NCBI GenBank assembly: GCA_902805475.1
Contig: CADCSX010000023.1
Span: forward strand, 1,240,001-1,304,000
Direction: 5' to 3'
Source of the DNA: Entonaema liquescens
Taxonomy: Eukaryota > Ascomycota > Sordariomycetes > Xylariales > Xylariaceae
DNA length: 64,000 nucleotides
Below the pieces are notes generated by a model. That model had not been told where the DNA came from. It did not search any database and saw nothing but the letters and a program-made list of their open reading frames with translations. This document shows positions 13,321-24,118 of this stretch, one piece after another. The translations under genes and the position numbers were made by a program. Numbering within the stretch: the stretch's first letter is position 1; every line of letters begins with the position of its first letter.

Positions 13321-15881
13321 TTTGATTGTAGTTTTGGCTTTCTGGGACTTGAAGGCTTGGTGAGTGTGTAAGAAGCAGGAGTGATGGTTGAGTTGTAGAG
13401 GTGGATCTGGTTGATGATGGTAGGAAATCTGAGATGAGTTGGGATAACCACGACTTCTTATACTTGAAGGCAGTCTTCTGTTCTCCTCATGATCAGGCCG
13501 TCTGATGGTCAAGGCTCGTTGACGAGGACTTGCCGGCTTCACAACGTCGTGCGACGTAGCGGTGACATGGAGTAAACTAGTAAGACGACCCAGAAATAAT
13601 ACACTGGACACTAATGAAGAACAGTCGTCATCCTCTTAGCTTCATTCTTGCCACTTGGTAACTAACTCAACGATAGAATAAACTTCTGTCGAAGCAGATT
13701 AAGGACTGAATGCACGACACAGGGATACTTGAACAACTGCATCACCGGTACTGATTACTGAATAAAGCAAGTGATCGACAATTAGAGCTCTATGGACTTG
13801 ATTTGAAAGTCTTTTCAAGTAAGCGTAGATGCTTGATGGAGAGTAACCAATGAGAGACAACTACGACAATGTTCTAGATGTTGCAATCGGATGTTGTAAT
13901 TTCCTGTACCAACTTTGGTTGTCTCGGCTGTCTCATCTAGTAACCTTATAGGTGACGTCGAAAGTAGTCTTTATGTTCCATTTAACCCGCTGCTTGAACC
14001 TATACTAACTACCTACGTAGACGGCCAAGGCTGTGGCCAATGTATCGAAGCAGCTTAGTCGAAAACCACACCTTTTGCCTCGGGTATATTGAAGGACCAC
14101 GAATAGGGATAAACAAATGTTACAGCAGTACTCGTAGGTTCAAAGCTACCCAGTGCCTATACATGTTCGATAACCTTTTGTCATACGATAAAGCCCTCAG
14201 CGGTCTGACTCTCACTAGTTATTCAAACTCATGACTTTCATACTGACCTATTCAAATCTCAGAAGTACAAATGTATTATCCACGCCAAACCTCGTATAGT
14301 AAACTAGTCACATAAAGACTGTACAAAGTACTATGTATGCGTGCCTGGCTAGACAGGGTTGGTTCAGCCGTAATGTGACCCCCGCAAATTCCTAGCCCTA
14401 TTTCCGGGCTTGGGTATATAATAGCTATCTTCATAACGACTGTATAAGAATGAGTTTCCCCCATACATATTTACGTTACATAGCTTCAGCCGCGGAGCCT
14501 GATTCGATAACTCATATAGTGCGTTGCTCAATGCCGGGTTTAGTAACTAATACACCACTTCCCTTAGGTGCACAAAAATCTTGGCAACTATTCATAGGGT
14601 TGGGTTGGTTAATGTAATTCCCCACTGCCGGATCTGAGCTAACTGAGCGATCCTCAAGGTGAACCAGATCTGACAGGAGCTTGGGCAAAATTTAAGGCTT
14701 GGGCTTGCAGCGATAATCACGCCAAACAAACGGGTGGCTGAGCTGGCTTGTTAAGGCGGACTGACAGGACTGACAGGCCCAGTGGAATCTAGAGCAGTCC
14801 GCGTACCCATTATTTGCTGTTTTCGATATGACTCGTCAAATCCCGATGCTCATAAATTAGCAACGGAATCATCACCCCTATACGTGTAGTTGGTAAATAA
14901 GCGTATAGACAATACGGAATGTTCTCTTTTTCGTACGGAAGTCTCTTCTATTTGTCATTAGCATATTGAACTTTTCGAGGCTTCCTAGATGTGGACCTAT
15001 CCCCACGTAGTCTTCTCATCTTGCGTTCCGTTCTCTATACGTGTAAGCGCATCGTGTTAGCGTATTGCAGCCTGCAAGCTGTGCAAGTTATTTCCCCTGT
15101 CTCGATATTCACAACTGACCCAATCGAGGCGAAGGTCACCCAACCAAGCTCCGGGTGGGAAGCTTCTTGCATGAGCGCTATGGGACGGGACGCTGAGAAG
15201 GTCCCGGGGAAGAAGGTCGGGACGATACGCGGCAATGCAGGCCGATGTCATCTTTTTTTGGTATTGGGTCGTCCACCGCGGAACTCGGCTGTCGGGAGGC
15301 TTGGAGAAAGTATTGGTCTATCGAATCACATCTAGGCACCTAAATTATAGATTAATTTACGGAGATCGGTTTGGAGGCGACCATATTACCGTGCTCAGCT
15401 ACCCAATTCATGCAGAAAAGAGCAGGATTCCTACCTTGTTTCATCTCTTGGGTGGTAGCGAAACCGATCGCATACCCTGCTAGGACTCACCGGTCCAGCG
15501 GCAAAGCTTTCGAAAGCCTTAGACGTCGTTACTGTTGAGCCTTTTGCGGAGATTATTAGCGTCCGGTGAATCCGCTGTCCGCAAAAGCTGCATTAGTTAC
15601 GCAACTAATAAGTTCGGCACCTGACTTTCATCGAGAAAATAGGAGAAAACAGGAGATCGTATGATGTGTTGTTCTTCTGAACTGTTAATCACCTTTACAA
15701 AACTCGTATTTATCCCATATCTAACAATAATAGATTTACAAAGTAAACCGTCTAGACTACATACATACATACATAGTTACCTGGTTGTTGGGTGTGGGTT
15801 CAGTCTGGACCAGAGAGGAGACCGTCTATGGAGTCCAGCTCACCATCTCGCAGTTATCCCATGTCCTGCGTAATCCCGCAT
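13321..15881. other. Gene-free region between hydrophobin promoter and MFS gene
   Basis: No supportable gene. The hydrophobin promoter occupies the left end. A short CATA microsatellite is at about 15760-15776. The open frame at 14991-15335 (114 codons) has no recognisable motif and was not accepted. Confidence 0.55.
13457..13462 (-). promoter_or_regulatory. TATA-like box of the hydrophobin gene
   Basis: TATAAG on the minus strand, about 140 bp upstream of the hydrophobin ATG. Position and sequence fit a core promoter; no transcript evidence is available. Confidence 0.4.
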
Positions 15882-18436
15882 TCAGTGTGTGGTGACCTCC
15901 CGAATACTCCGAAAATGAAACCTTGCAAGCCATGTCTGCGACAAGAATATTCTAATTCTCTTTCCCCATACCATAAAGACGATGAGAACGAGGTTGTTAG
16001 CTAATAGCACACCGGCAAAGATCCCGGACACGACAACGCCATACCCAGATTCCAACACCCAATCCAGCACTTTCAGTCCAAACCCAAAAGAGATTATTTG
16101 CTTGCCAATGTTCATGGCAATGAGCATCTCAGACGTGTTAGCGTAGTAGGAGTCAACTGCATATGCAAGCGTAAAGGAGAAGTAAAAATATGCGGCCCAG
16201 TAATTCATAGCCCCTCCAATGAAGAAGCATATCCAATGTAAACCTCGCTCTGCTGTTAGTCCATACAGGACAATTCCTGCAGGTCCTACGATCATCGGGA
16301 TTACCATGACCCCCAAGCGCATTTCGGCTTCTCGAATTCCATTATTACGCTTTGTAAAGAAAGCCGCAAGCCTGTCTGATGACGAGGTAAACGGAACAGC
16401 AAGTCCATATCCCACCACAGCAGCAAGAGCAAAAAGTCCCGAGTTAGTCTGTAGTTATTATATGTTAATCGAACCCCGAGTACCCCAGGTAATGTTCCTA
16501 CGAAACGGACTTACCACGGTCCAGTTGTAAGGTGGCGATGTAATTAGGATCGGAAACGTGTACGAGAAAGATAATGCCGATAGGCCAATCTACTGCATGT
16601 CAATACCTTGATGTCACCCCGTATTCTTAGGACTATTCCTTTAGGGGCTAGATGATAGCTGTAAGACGTACTATGAAAACGTCAGCATCCGCAGCAAGCG
16701 AAGGGATATAGCATCTAATTATGTAAAACTTGGTCTTTAAACTTACCATTGATTCCAAACGTGGTGATAACCCAGAGTGATTGGGGAACAACTTGTGCAG
16801 TGTCAGTAGTTATTTCCTTGGATAATGAGCTCAGGGGCTTCGGGACACGAAACTTCCACCCCCGAAACGATTGGTAAAGAGAAAGGAGGGGTTTCTCATA
16901 CGGAAATAAGTGAATGAACGAATCATGGTAGTGAAGAATGGGACGTCAGAATCAACCCTTCCCCGCAGACTCAGTGTTTCGAGGAAACTTTTACGCGGTG
17001 GAACAACGAGGTCGGCCTGTTGGGTTCCTCTCTCAACTTCGTGGACGCCCTCCTTTTCGGATTCGTTTGGTGGTGTGGAAGGCGCCGCGGGGACCCGGCG
17101 ATTATAGGATGTCTCTTCGACGAAGATGAAAGCCAGTATAAGCAGTGCGACGGCGAATGCAAACTCCACGTAGAAGAAGAGTCTCCACTACATAATTGAG
17201 AGTTAACAATTGCTTTTTTTTGTTGAAGGGGTCGAATATTAGAATATCTCAGGTCAACAACTCCTCTTGGAAGTCAACATAGAATGCTAACACCTGAGGT
17301 AGGCTGGAAAAGGGAGAAGGGAAATGTTACATACGCCGTAGCCTCCAGAGAGCATATATCCAGCAGGCAGCGAGGCAAAGGTGCCGAGACATAGACAGAC
17401 TACTAAACTTTAGAGATATACTAAGCAAAGGGTAGTACCGTGCTCGCTACCTGTATAGTACCCAATACGCTTCCCCCGTTCGTGTAAGAAGAATATATCA
17501 TTAACTAGCTGTACCGGCAATGCCTCACATACTATTTGATATTAAGACATACTGTTAGTATTTAAATCACGAGTTTCTTAATTCTTGAGTATATTTCTTA
17601 GGCAAACACTGTCGAATGCTGCCTTAATAATAATAGAATGGGCTTATTCAGCTTACTATTAGATGTTAGTTACGGTATTCGAAGAGTTGAGATAAACTTA
17701 CCCGCAGGAACCGAAGCCGTGAATTACACGGGCTGCCATCAAGCCACCGAAAGAAGTACATTGCGATGCTCCTATTAGACCGGCGGCAAATGTGACGAGA
17801 GAGAGTAGCATGACTGGTCGGCGGCCGTACTTTAAGTATAGCGGTACAAAAATTAAAGAACCTCCATTGCATTAGCGTTGCTTCTCTTCCTGCTATGTTG
17901 GTATCACATACCAAATCCAAAAGCGAGGTTGGGATAAGATACCAACTCAGATGCCACAGCGGGCGAGATATCGAACTCTTCAGCCCAGAGATCGATGTAT
18001 GGCGAAGGGCCAATTATAGATGCATTGGCAAGAAAAGAATAAAACGAGCAAATGATAAGGATCATCGTCTTCTTGAAATTGGACCACTATTACTGGGTTA
18101 GTTTGTGCCCCTATTCGTGGTTATATCGAAACAAACTTGTAAAGGGTCGTTCGGGTCCTCAGCAGGAACTTTGATATCGTCAGTCAAACAGAATCAGGGT
18201 CGACACATAGCCCAATGGACTAAGGAGGCTAGTAACCTGGAAAGAGGGCCATGCCGTAGCCCGTATCGTCGCCCTCTATAAAGTGTCAAATGTCATTTAA
18301 TTAGTTTACAACTTCGACTAATACTCTAGAGTGACATACCAGCAGCTTGGAGGTTCACGGTTCCTGGAATACCCTCTTCATGTGCGTGACTATGTATGAG
18401 GTGGCCCCTGCCATGGGCAGTAGCTTTTGAAGCCAT
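15882..18436 (-). CDS. MFS transporter (12-TM, fungal DHA1/HOL1-like), eleven exons, two stwintrons
   Basis: Proton-coupled major facilitator of 539 aa. Minus-strand exons: 18436-18340, 18275-18237, 18168-18137, 18086-17912, 17861-17703, 17531-17451, 17399-17335, 17187-16902, 16791-16748, 16589-16515 and 16448-15882, totalling 540 codons. The N-terminus (EEGIPGTVNLQAA, then DPNDPLQWS) and KYGRRPVMLLSL are typical of this fungal family. VCEALPVQL-VNDIFF, GYMLSGGY and SPPYNWTV match later conserved segments. A charged loop (around 17 kb) separates the two six-helix halves. At two junctions (exons 5/6 and 9/10) simple GT-AG splicing misses frame by one base, but a nested [D1,2] stwintron restores it and gives the expected protein. 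Substrate not predictable. A TATG microsatellite lies about 90 bp upstream. Confidence 0.9.
16590..16747 (-). other. Stwintron 2 (nested twin intron, [D1,2] type) in the MFS gene
   Basis: The external intron's first G is 16747. An internal intron 16746-16671 (76 nt, donor GTAAGT, branch-like GCTGACG, acceptor CATAG) follows immediately. Its removal joins G to TACGTC, creating donor GTACGT for the external intron, which ends at GCAGTAG (16590). The exons then join as AAT/ATT (TTFGIN-IGLSAL), in frame. Splicing only GTAAGT to the final AG shifts the frame by one. Confidence 0.75.
17532..17702 (-). other. Stwintron 1 (nested twin intron, [D1,2] type) in the MFS gene
   Basis: The external intron's first G is 17702. 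The internal intron 17701-17656 (46 nt) has donor GTAAGT, branch GTAACTAAC and acceptor AATAG. Its removal joins G to TAAGCT, forming donor GTAAGC. The external intron then runs to AATAG (17532) with branch TACTAAC. The exons join as TGC-G/TA-TGT, giving FGSCVCEALP in frame. Without nesting the frame is lost. Confidence 0.78.
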
Positions 18437-18527
18437 CGTATATTAGATGTTACTAGTAATCTGCAAAGCCAATGTAGGAGGTGAGGTTGAATGCGTGGGA
18501 CGATGCGGCTGATGCAGGTGAGCAATC

Positions 18528-18571
18528 TATGTATGTATGTATGTATGTATGTATGTATGTATGTATGTATG
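18528..18571. repeat. (TATG)11 microsatellite
   Basis: Eleven uninterrupted TATG units, about 90-135 bp upstream of the MFS start codon. It probably lies in the 5' UTR or core promoter. Confidence 0.95.
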
Positions 18572-20633
18572 TGACGCGATTTTCTTAGAGACTGTGTCTT
18601 TCGCGATCAGATCTCGCATCTATTAGGATCGCTGTCCCCAGCCAAGACTGCGGAGGGTTCTCGACCGTCTATCTAAATCGCGGGGAAGCTATCAACATCT
18701 AGGGTCGTATCGCTATCCATAATAGGCATGATGATAGCATCCTAGCGTTGCGGAAGGCCATACTAATACAGCCGAAATCCTCTAACCGAGGGCCTTTATT
18801 ACTTTTTTCCTCACTGATCGACAACGATGCCAGGGTTTGATGTAGTGTAATAGGTAATAGTTCGCCAAAACCACGTGCTTTCGTACCTTACCTTTGTGTA
18901 AATCTTCTGTTCACGTTCTTTACTAAAGGAAATTCACATGATCGAAACAACTACCGCGATTACTCTAAGCTGACCCAAGTACACGGGATAGAACGTGGAC
19001 ACTAGATTTGTCGGCATCTATAATATACTTTCCCCATGACTTCAACCACATTGTATACTGGCTTGTCTATCTACATATGCACGTTTATTTTGATTACCGC
19101 TTGTTTAGTTACGAGCTCATTCCTTGTCGAATCACCTGAACTTCATAGGAATCTCATCCAGACGAGACTAATATAGTATGATTGACATTGAGAGATTGAA
19201 GCATATGAGTAAATCTGCGCATTAGAGGATTTTCTCAAACCGACCGTCATCATTTCGGTGGTCATCTACTATTAAGGTACTGAATATTCGATTACCTATG
19301 TATCCAAATATTTTTCGGCAGAGACTTTGATTCGGTGCCTTGGGGGGATTTGCCTGGAGCTGAACTGAATATTAAGGGTTCGCATCGCTAACTATGAGCC
19401 GAAGAGATGGGGTTTGCGTTAGAGCGTCCTAAAGGATCTAGAATTTGCAGCTAGACTTAGAAAATGCTTAGCTTGTATAGTGTCTGTCTCCGACAAGTTC
19501 GGCAACTAATGTGAGGATTGGAATAGGGCATAGTAGACTTGGCGTTTGTATTTCTTACATTGCTAAATTCCATGCTAACTTCTACTTATGACTGCGGTTA
19601 GGTAGTCAGTGTCAATCCCCGAATATAGCTCCCTATTAAAAGCCTAGGGAGCGTCTAATAGATAGAGGCTGTGATCAGATCATTAACAAGCATTAATTGT
19701 TTCGTTATATTTGTAAGACGTTATGATCATGCCTTATTTAGTTACTATGTAATAGCACGACTTTGGGACGTGTAACCGAGAAATATGGAACTGATGGTTA
19801 GTGGCATGGCGTGCACGCGGCCGCTGTGCCCCGACTGCTTAGCGTCCCTCGGCCGGAAAATCCGGCGTGAAAATAATGCTAAAATGCTAAGCCAACTATA
19901 GAATAGTCAACCTTAGGGAAACAAAACAGAGTAAAAATGATTAAATCCTCCCTTTGCAAGTCGAGTGCATTGATGTCTTTGCATGGCCATATCTGTCACC
20001 GTTACTTTGCTTTTGAAGCACATTTAAACCTGTCAGGTTGTACCTAGAGACCGGAATCCTACGGAAGAACCGGAGACCCTTTTCGGAGTGGCATGTTTAA
20101 TGTTTAATACCCTCAAGGGTACTTAAGTAAAACGGGAACGATTATTTCAATCTGGCTTGACTCCTTGACGACTTGTGGTTACCTTGTCTGGAGGCTAATT
20201 TCGTCTCAGTCTCGCTTAAGTGATCTGGTCTGTTATCGTAAGATACCTAACTATCGGTATGTCAGTGTGTACAATTCTAGTTTGTGCCGAGGCGCATTTT
20301 CTAGGTCCTGGATTCAAGAGACGAAATGTACTTGTTCCTGGTCTAAGGTGATTATAATAATTCTTCCCACTCTAGTAGATCTAATCCGGTCGTCGGCCTT
20401 CGCGGATGAAGTACCGGCCGAATAGAACATAGCGATGCATGTGTTGGCAATGAAAGTTCGCCAAGACAGTAAATCTCGCTGCCGAGTTCCACAAAGCCAA
20501 AGATCTAATGGTCGTGGTGCCCGCTCGTTGGTAGAACTTCGATTTTATCACAGCTTTACCATACCTAAAAGGGACGCCGTTGTACCGCTGCGTCCCGAAT
20601 TCGATTTCACAGCGCCCGGCGGTGAGAGACCCA

Positions 20634-20658
20634 GGGGTTGGGGAATTGACCCAACCCC
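20634..20658. repeat. Short inverted repeat
   Basis: Arms GGGGTTGGG and CCCAACCCC (9 bp, perfect) flank a 7-nt loop. No associated gene; function unknown. Confidence 0.6.
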
Positions 20659-20971
20659 CTCCAAATTGGGTCCAAAATGGACGCATTGTCCAATGAAAGG
20701 GTTGGAATCTACTTCCCAACCACGATCGAGTCCTGACCGTAACTCTACAGACAGTGAGGGGTCGCGAGATGCACCCGCATGTGCAAACTGGGTCCGATCG
20801 AAGGTAGGGAATATGTATGTGTATGAAGAGAAGTGTATGTGTATAAGAACCTAGAGACCCTCTCTGGGGAACGAGACGTTTTCTTTGGAGGATCTAGGGG
20901 CTTTTTGTGCCTTACCCAAACATCACCAGACCCAACCAACCAACCTCTATCCCTATTTGTCAGCTGTCAAG

Positions 20972-21125
20972 ATGTTCTCCATCATTGTCGCTGTCATGGC
21001 CGCCGTGGCTATTGTCTCCGCTACTGCGGATTCGACGGTGAGTCTCGAACATTCTTCTGCCTTATATAGATCTACATGCTGACTGGAGTTCTCAGATGCC
21101 GCGGGGCCTAGTCGAGTCTGCGTGA
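20972..21125 (+). CDS. Possible small secreted peptide (31 aa), perhaps a truncated gene
   Basis: Two exons, 20972-21037 and 21096-21125. The intron is 58 nt with donor GTGAGT, branch GCTGAC and acceptor CTCAG, which is good enough to suggest a real transcript. Exon 1 encodes a classic signal peptide (MFSIIVAVMAAVAIVSATA) with a predicted cut after ATA. Exon 2 adds only about ten residues (MPRGLVESA) before TGA. A strong hairpin begins five bases after the stop. The mature product would be only about 11-12 residues, so this may be the remnant of a longer secreted protein whose 3' part was lost or replaced. No family recognised. Confidence 0.38.
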
Positions 21126-21129
21126 CTAC

Positions 21130-21165
21130 GGGTAGGGGTTAAGAATGTATTCCTAACCCCTACCC
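21130..21165. repeat. Strong hairpin (17-bp arms, 2-nt loop)
   Basis: Left arm GGGTAGGGGTTAAGAAT (21130-21146) pairs with the right arm (21149-21165) at 16 of 17 positions around a GT loop. It lies just downstream of the stop of the small peptide gene. It could be a transcript hairpin, a tiny foldback element or a recombination scar. Confidence 0.85.
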
Positions 21166-21611
21166 AGGAAAACAACCAGATCCAATTTATATCCATAATG
21201 CAGGAAGAAAGTTTGGGTATTGGATGAGAAACGACTCAGCTGGGACTGAGAAATAGGCGTGTGGAGTGATTATATTATGAGCACGATACGCGTTATGAGC
21301 AACGAATCTTAGGCCCAGAAGGTGGACCAATGTTAAGGATACCCTGTTATGAAAACTTATACCCTGAATGGCCACTGGTACAAGCCATTCATCCCTCGAC
21401 TATCATGCACCGACTAGCAAGTTGTTGCAGGTGTGTTAGCAGCCTCTTCAGGCCAATACAATCCCCTTTGTCCCTTCACATACCGACGTCGATCGCCTAT
21501 GAATTAGTGAAACCATCGTGAAGTGATCGTTATGCCCGACTATCATAGCAGGCCAATGCTCTAGGGTATTGAATCTTCGTAATATATATGCACAATTCCA
21601 ACGTGTCCTCG

Positions 21612-22490
21612 TTAGACTTTCGCATTATCCGGTATAGCGCCGTCGCCCCAGATATTCCGCGTTTCTTCCTCGACCGCTCTCATTGCGATAGCCACTTCTT
21701 CTAATTTCTCGACAACATCCCTAACACCCTGGTCTATCTTCGAGAAATACCGGTCGTTCGCCTCTCTTCTATTCCTCGCTAAAAGAATATCCTTCTCTGT
21801 TTCTTCTTCGAGCTTGGCGCCTAGTCGCTCGCGACCTGTCCCGCTGCTTCCGGGTCGTGCGCTCCCTGAACCGACAGTGCTTTTCGCTCCTTCTGTACCT
21901 TCTACCGCCGCCTTTCCGACACTTGAGGAAATCGTAGGACCAAGGGCCACTCCGGTAGCAGACACACCAATCTCGCCTAATGCTCCTTTGAGGTTTGGTA
22001 CTTCGTTCGTCGCTGTCATTTCGATGGAGTCATCCGCTTCGCTTCGCGCCCATGCTTGCGCCAACTTAATTTGAGCCGCGCGTAAATCGGCGAGCTTGCG
22101 ATCATGCTCCGGTCCAAAGACATGGGTGCCTCCACTCGCTGATAATTCGACTTCTTCTAGAGTTGCTTGCATCTCAGCCCACAAGGCGTCGGTTCTATCA
22201 GCGGTGCGGGTAGAATCTGCGGTTTGGAGTCGGCCAATCGGAGCACGGTTTCGTGTATTTAATAACGAGCCCGTTCGCGCGAGAGAAGGAGTAGCTTGGG
22301 ACTGTTGGATAGATGCGCCGCTCGCATTTTCTCTCGTGTTGGAAATCGAGGAAACAGCAGGAGGGACTGCCGGGCTGGCAGCCACCACTCCCGAGAGCGA
22401 GACATGTGAAGTTGCTGGAGATGGATGAAGGAATAACCTAGGAGGGTCGCGAGCTTTAGAATTGCTCCGTGTTAATTTGAGGTTATCCAT
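21612..22490 (-). CDS. Hypothetical protein with C-terminal coiled coil (292 aa)
   Basis: Single-exon frame on the minus strand. The start is taken at the ATG for MDNLKLTRSNSKARD, because the 18 codons upstream in frame look non-coding. Residues 1-105 are Ser/Pro/Ala-rich and probably disordered. A conserved-looking helical block (ALWAEMQATLEEVEL, then HVFGPEHDRKLADLRAAQIK) follows at about 105-155. A Gly/Ser/Thr-rich linker comes next. The last 80 residues are highly charged and helical (EEETEKDILL to EETRNIWGDG). No signal peptide or membrane segment. Composition and codon use are coding-like, but I do not recognise the family. It is divergent from RPS23. Confidence 0.75.
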   Translation of the reverse strand: MDNLKLTRSNSKARDPPRLFLHPSPATSHVSLSGVVAASPAVPPAVSSISNTRENASGASIQQSQATPSLARTGSLLNTRNRAPIGRLQTADSTRTADRTDALWAEMQATLEEVELSASGGTHVFGPEHDRKLADLRAAQIKLAQAWARSEADDSIEMTATNEVPNLKGALGEIGVSATGVALGPTISSSVGKAAVEGTEGAKSTVGSGSARPGSSGTGRERLGAKLEEETEKDILLARNRREANDRYFSKIDQGVRDVVEKLEEVAIAMRAVEEETRNIWGDGAIPDNAKV

Positions 22491-23203
22491 TGCTACATTT
22501 TGCCAGTACGAAAATGCGATTAGTATTAACACAACTCCTTTCAAATAGCCCTACTAAAAAAGGGCAATCCAGAAGCCAGGTTGGCCTGGAGAACGAGGTC
22601 TTGTAATTGGCGAATATGACTGGTCAGTTTGAAGTTGCCTATGAAAGAATGCGAAAAGCGCATACGCGTCATGGTTCATACAGTGCACGGAGACAAGTAC
22701 CCGCTATTAATGTGGCTTGGATAAATTATTCTACTCAGCCACCTTGATGGAATGGAAATACGTACTTATTGTACCTCTTTTTGAACCATAAACGGATCCG
22801 ACAGGCTCTAGTCGAGACCCACTTTAACTATACAGTATTATGCCACAATTTTGAGACTAGGGCGAAGAAACCCTTAGCAATTATTTTCCACGTTCTGGTG
22901 TGGAAAAAATTAACCGAAGAAACATCACATCCACGAACCACGAACCACGAACCACTAGCTAATCTATCCATCCATCCAAGCAAGACTTCAACACCCATTT
23001 TTCCAGCGATACCACATACAAATCGGTAAGTCATAATTCTTCATTTACGATTGATTCGCAATAGTCTTCGGCATCGGCCAAAACGTTGCTACTAATTTTT
23101 CACCTCTTCTCCTTCGACAACGATACTCGACTTTTTTTTTTTCCACTTTTCACACCCTCAAATCTTCATTTGCTGACCGTGCAACCCCTCTACTCTAGCA
23201 ATC
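22491..23203 (+). promoter_or_regulatory. RPS23 promoter and 5' UTR with leader intron
   Basis: Divergent spacer between the hypothetical gene and RPS23. It includes three tandem CCACGAA units (22931-22951) and a T-run near 23131-23142. A likely 5' UTR intron spans 23026-23198: donor GTAAGT, branch-like GCTGAC, acceptor CTCTAG five bases before the ATG. Leader introns are common in fungal ribosomal-protein genes. This is inferred from sequence only. Confidence 0.5.
22931..22955. repeat. Tandem CCACGAA x3 (plus partial copy)
   Basis: Three 7-nt units and a trailing CCAC, about 70 bp upstream of the proposed RPS23 leader intron. It could be promoter or 5' UTR sequence. Confidence 0.8.
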
Positions 23204-23787
23204 ATGGGTAAAGGAAAGCCTCGTGGACTTAACGCAGCTCGCAAACTGCGACTGCACCGAAAGGAGCAGAAGTGGGCCGACCTTGGATACAAGAAGCGCG
23301 CTCTCGGTACCGCTTTCAAGTCGTCGCCGTTCGGTGGTTCTTCTCACGCCAAGGGTATCGTCCTCGAGAAGGTCGGTGTCGAAGCCAAGCAGCCCAACTC
23401 TGCCATCCGAAAGTGTGTCCGTGTTCAACTCATCAAGAACGGAAAGAAGGTTACTGCTTTCGGTACGAACCCCTTACTTCTACTTTCTCCAACTTCTACA
23501 ATGAAAGATTCGAGCTAGCCTAAGTGGCAAGTTTTACGAGGAAAAAATATCTAGGAGTGGTGGTCTCGTATTTGGAGTGCGAATCAGCTAACGTGAGGTG
23601 ATTTATAGTCCCCAACGACGGTTGCTTGAACTTCGTGGATGAGAACGACGAAGTCCTACTCGCTGGTTTCGGTCGTAAGGGCAAGGCCAAGGGTGATATT
23701 CCCGGTGTGCGATTCAAGGTCGTCAAGGTTTCCGGTGTCGGTCTACTAGCTCTATGGAAGGAGAAGAAGGAGAAGCCGAGATCATAG
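23204..23787 (+). CDS. RPS23: 40S ribosomal protein S23 (uS12)
   Basis: Universal small-subunit protein at the decoding centre. Exons 23204-23462 and 23609-23787; the intron (donor GTACGA, acceptor TATAG) is phase 1, within the AF-VPND segment. The product is 145 aa, the same length as yeast Rps23. It starts [16 protein letters not shown], carries the decoding-loop motif KQPNSAIRK at 62-70 and VPNDGCLNF after the splice, and ends in a Lys-rich tail. Pro64 corresponds to the residue hydroxylated in yeast and human S23. Translation of the intron gives stops. It converges on COQ2. Confidence 0.98.
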
Positions 23788-24118
23788 ATGCTCGGTCGGG
23801 GACGAAGGAAATTGAGGAAAATGTGCAACGAGAGAAGGTTCATTGGGCATGCGGAGTCGATAAGGCTTGCTTTGTTTCATCACGGCATCATAGGTTCGGG
23901 CCTTGATACTCATTCACAGGCAGACGAGATCCATAATAGAGATTCAACGTCGCCAAAGTAATACCTGAGTCTTCTAGTTCTGTGATTATTGTGATAATTC
24001 AACGTGGAAATCGGTGGTTTTGACTGGAGTATACACTTTTTTCTACCCAGGTGACCTCTATCCTGGATCCAACATCCGACCCTAGTATATACAAACAGGT
24101 GTACAATGTCGTAGAGGC
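23788..24118. other. 3' intergenic spacer between convergent RPS23 and COQ2
   Basis: Contains the two 3' ends. No coding signal. Confidence 0.6.

Larger units (their letters stand above)
18437..20971. other. Gene-free region upstream of the MFS gene
   Basis: No gene accepted. It contains the TATG microsatellite (18528-18571) near the MFS start and a short GC-rich inverted repeat at 20634-20658. Overlapping frames at 20381-20854 on both strands lack motifs, and neither is convincing. Confidence 0.55.

Noticed and set aside
16500..17710. Frameshifts making the MFS transporter a pseudogene
   Set aside because: Both one-base mismatches vanish if the introns are read as stwintrons; all eleven exons then total 540 codons.
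10537..18436. Secondary-metabolite cluster (monooxygenase plus MFS transporter)
   Set aside because: No PKS, NRPS, terpene synthase or pathway regulator nearby; the genes are well separated.
20381..20854. Overlapping frames of 112 and 139 codons on opposite strands
   Set aside because: No motif, no intron or promoter support, and unlike the coding composition of neighbours.
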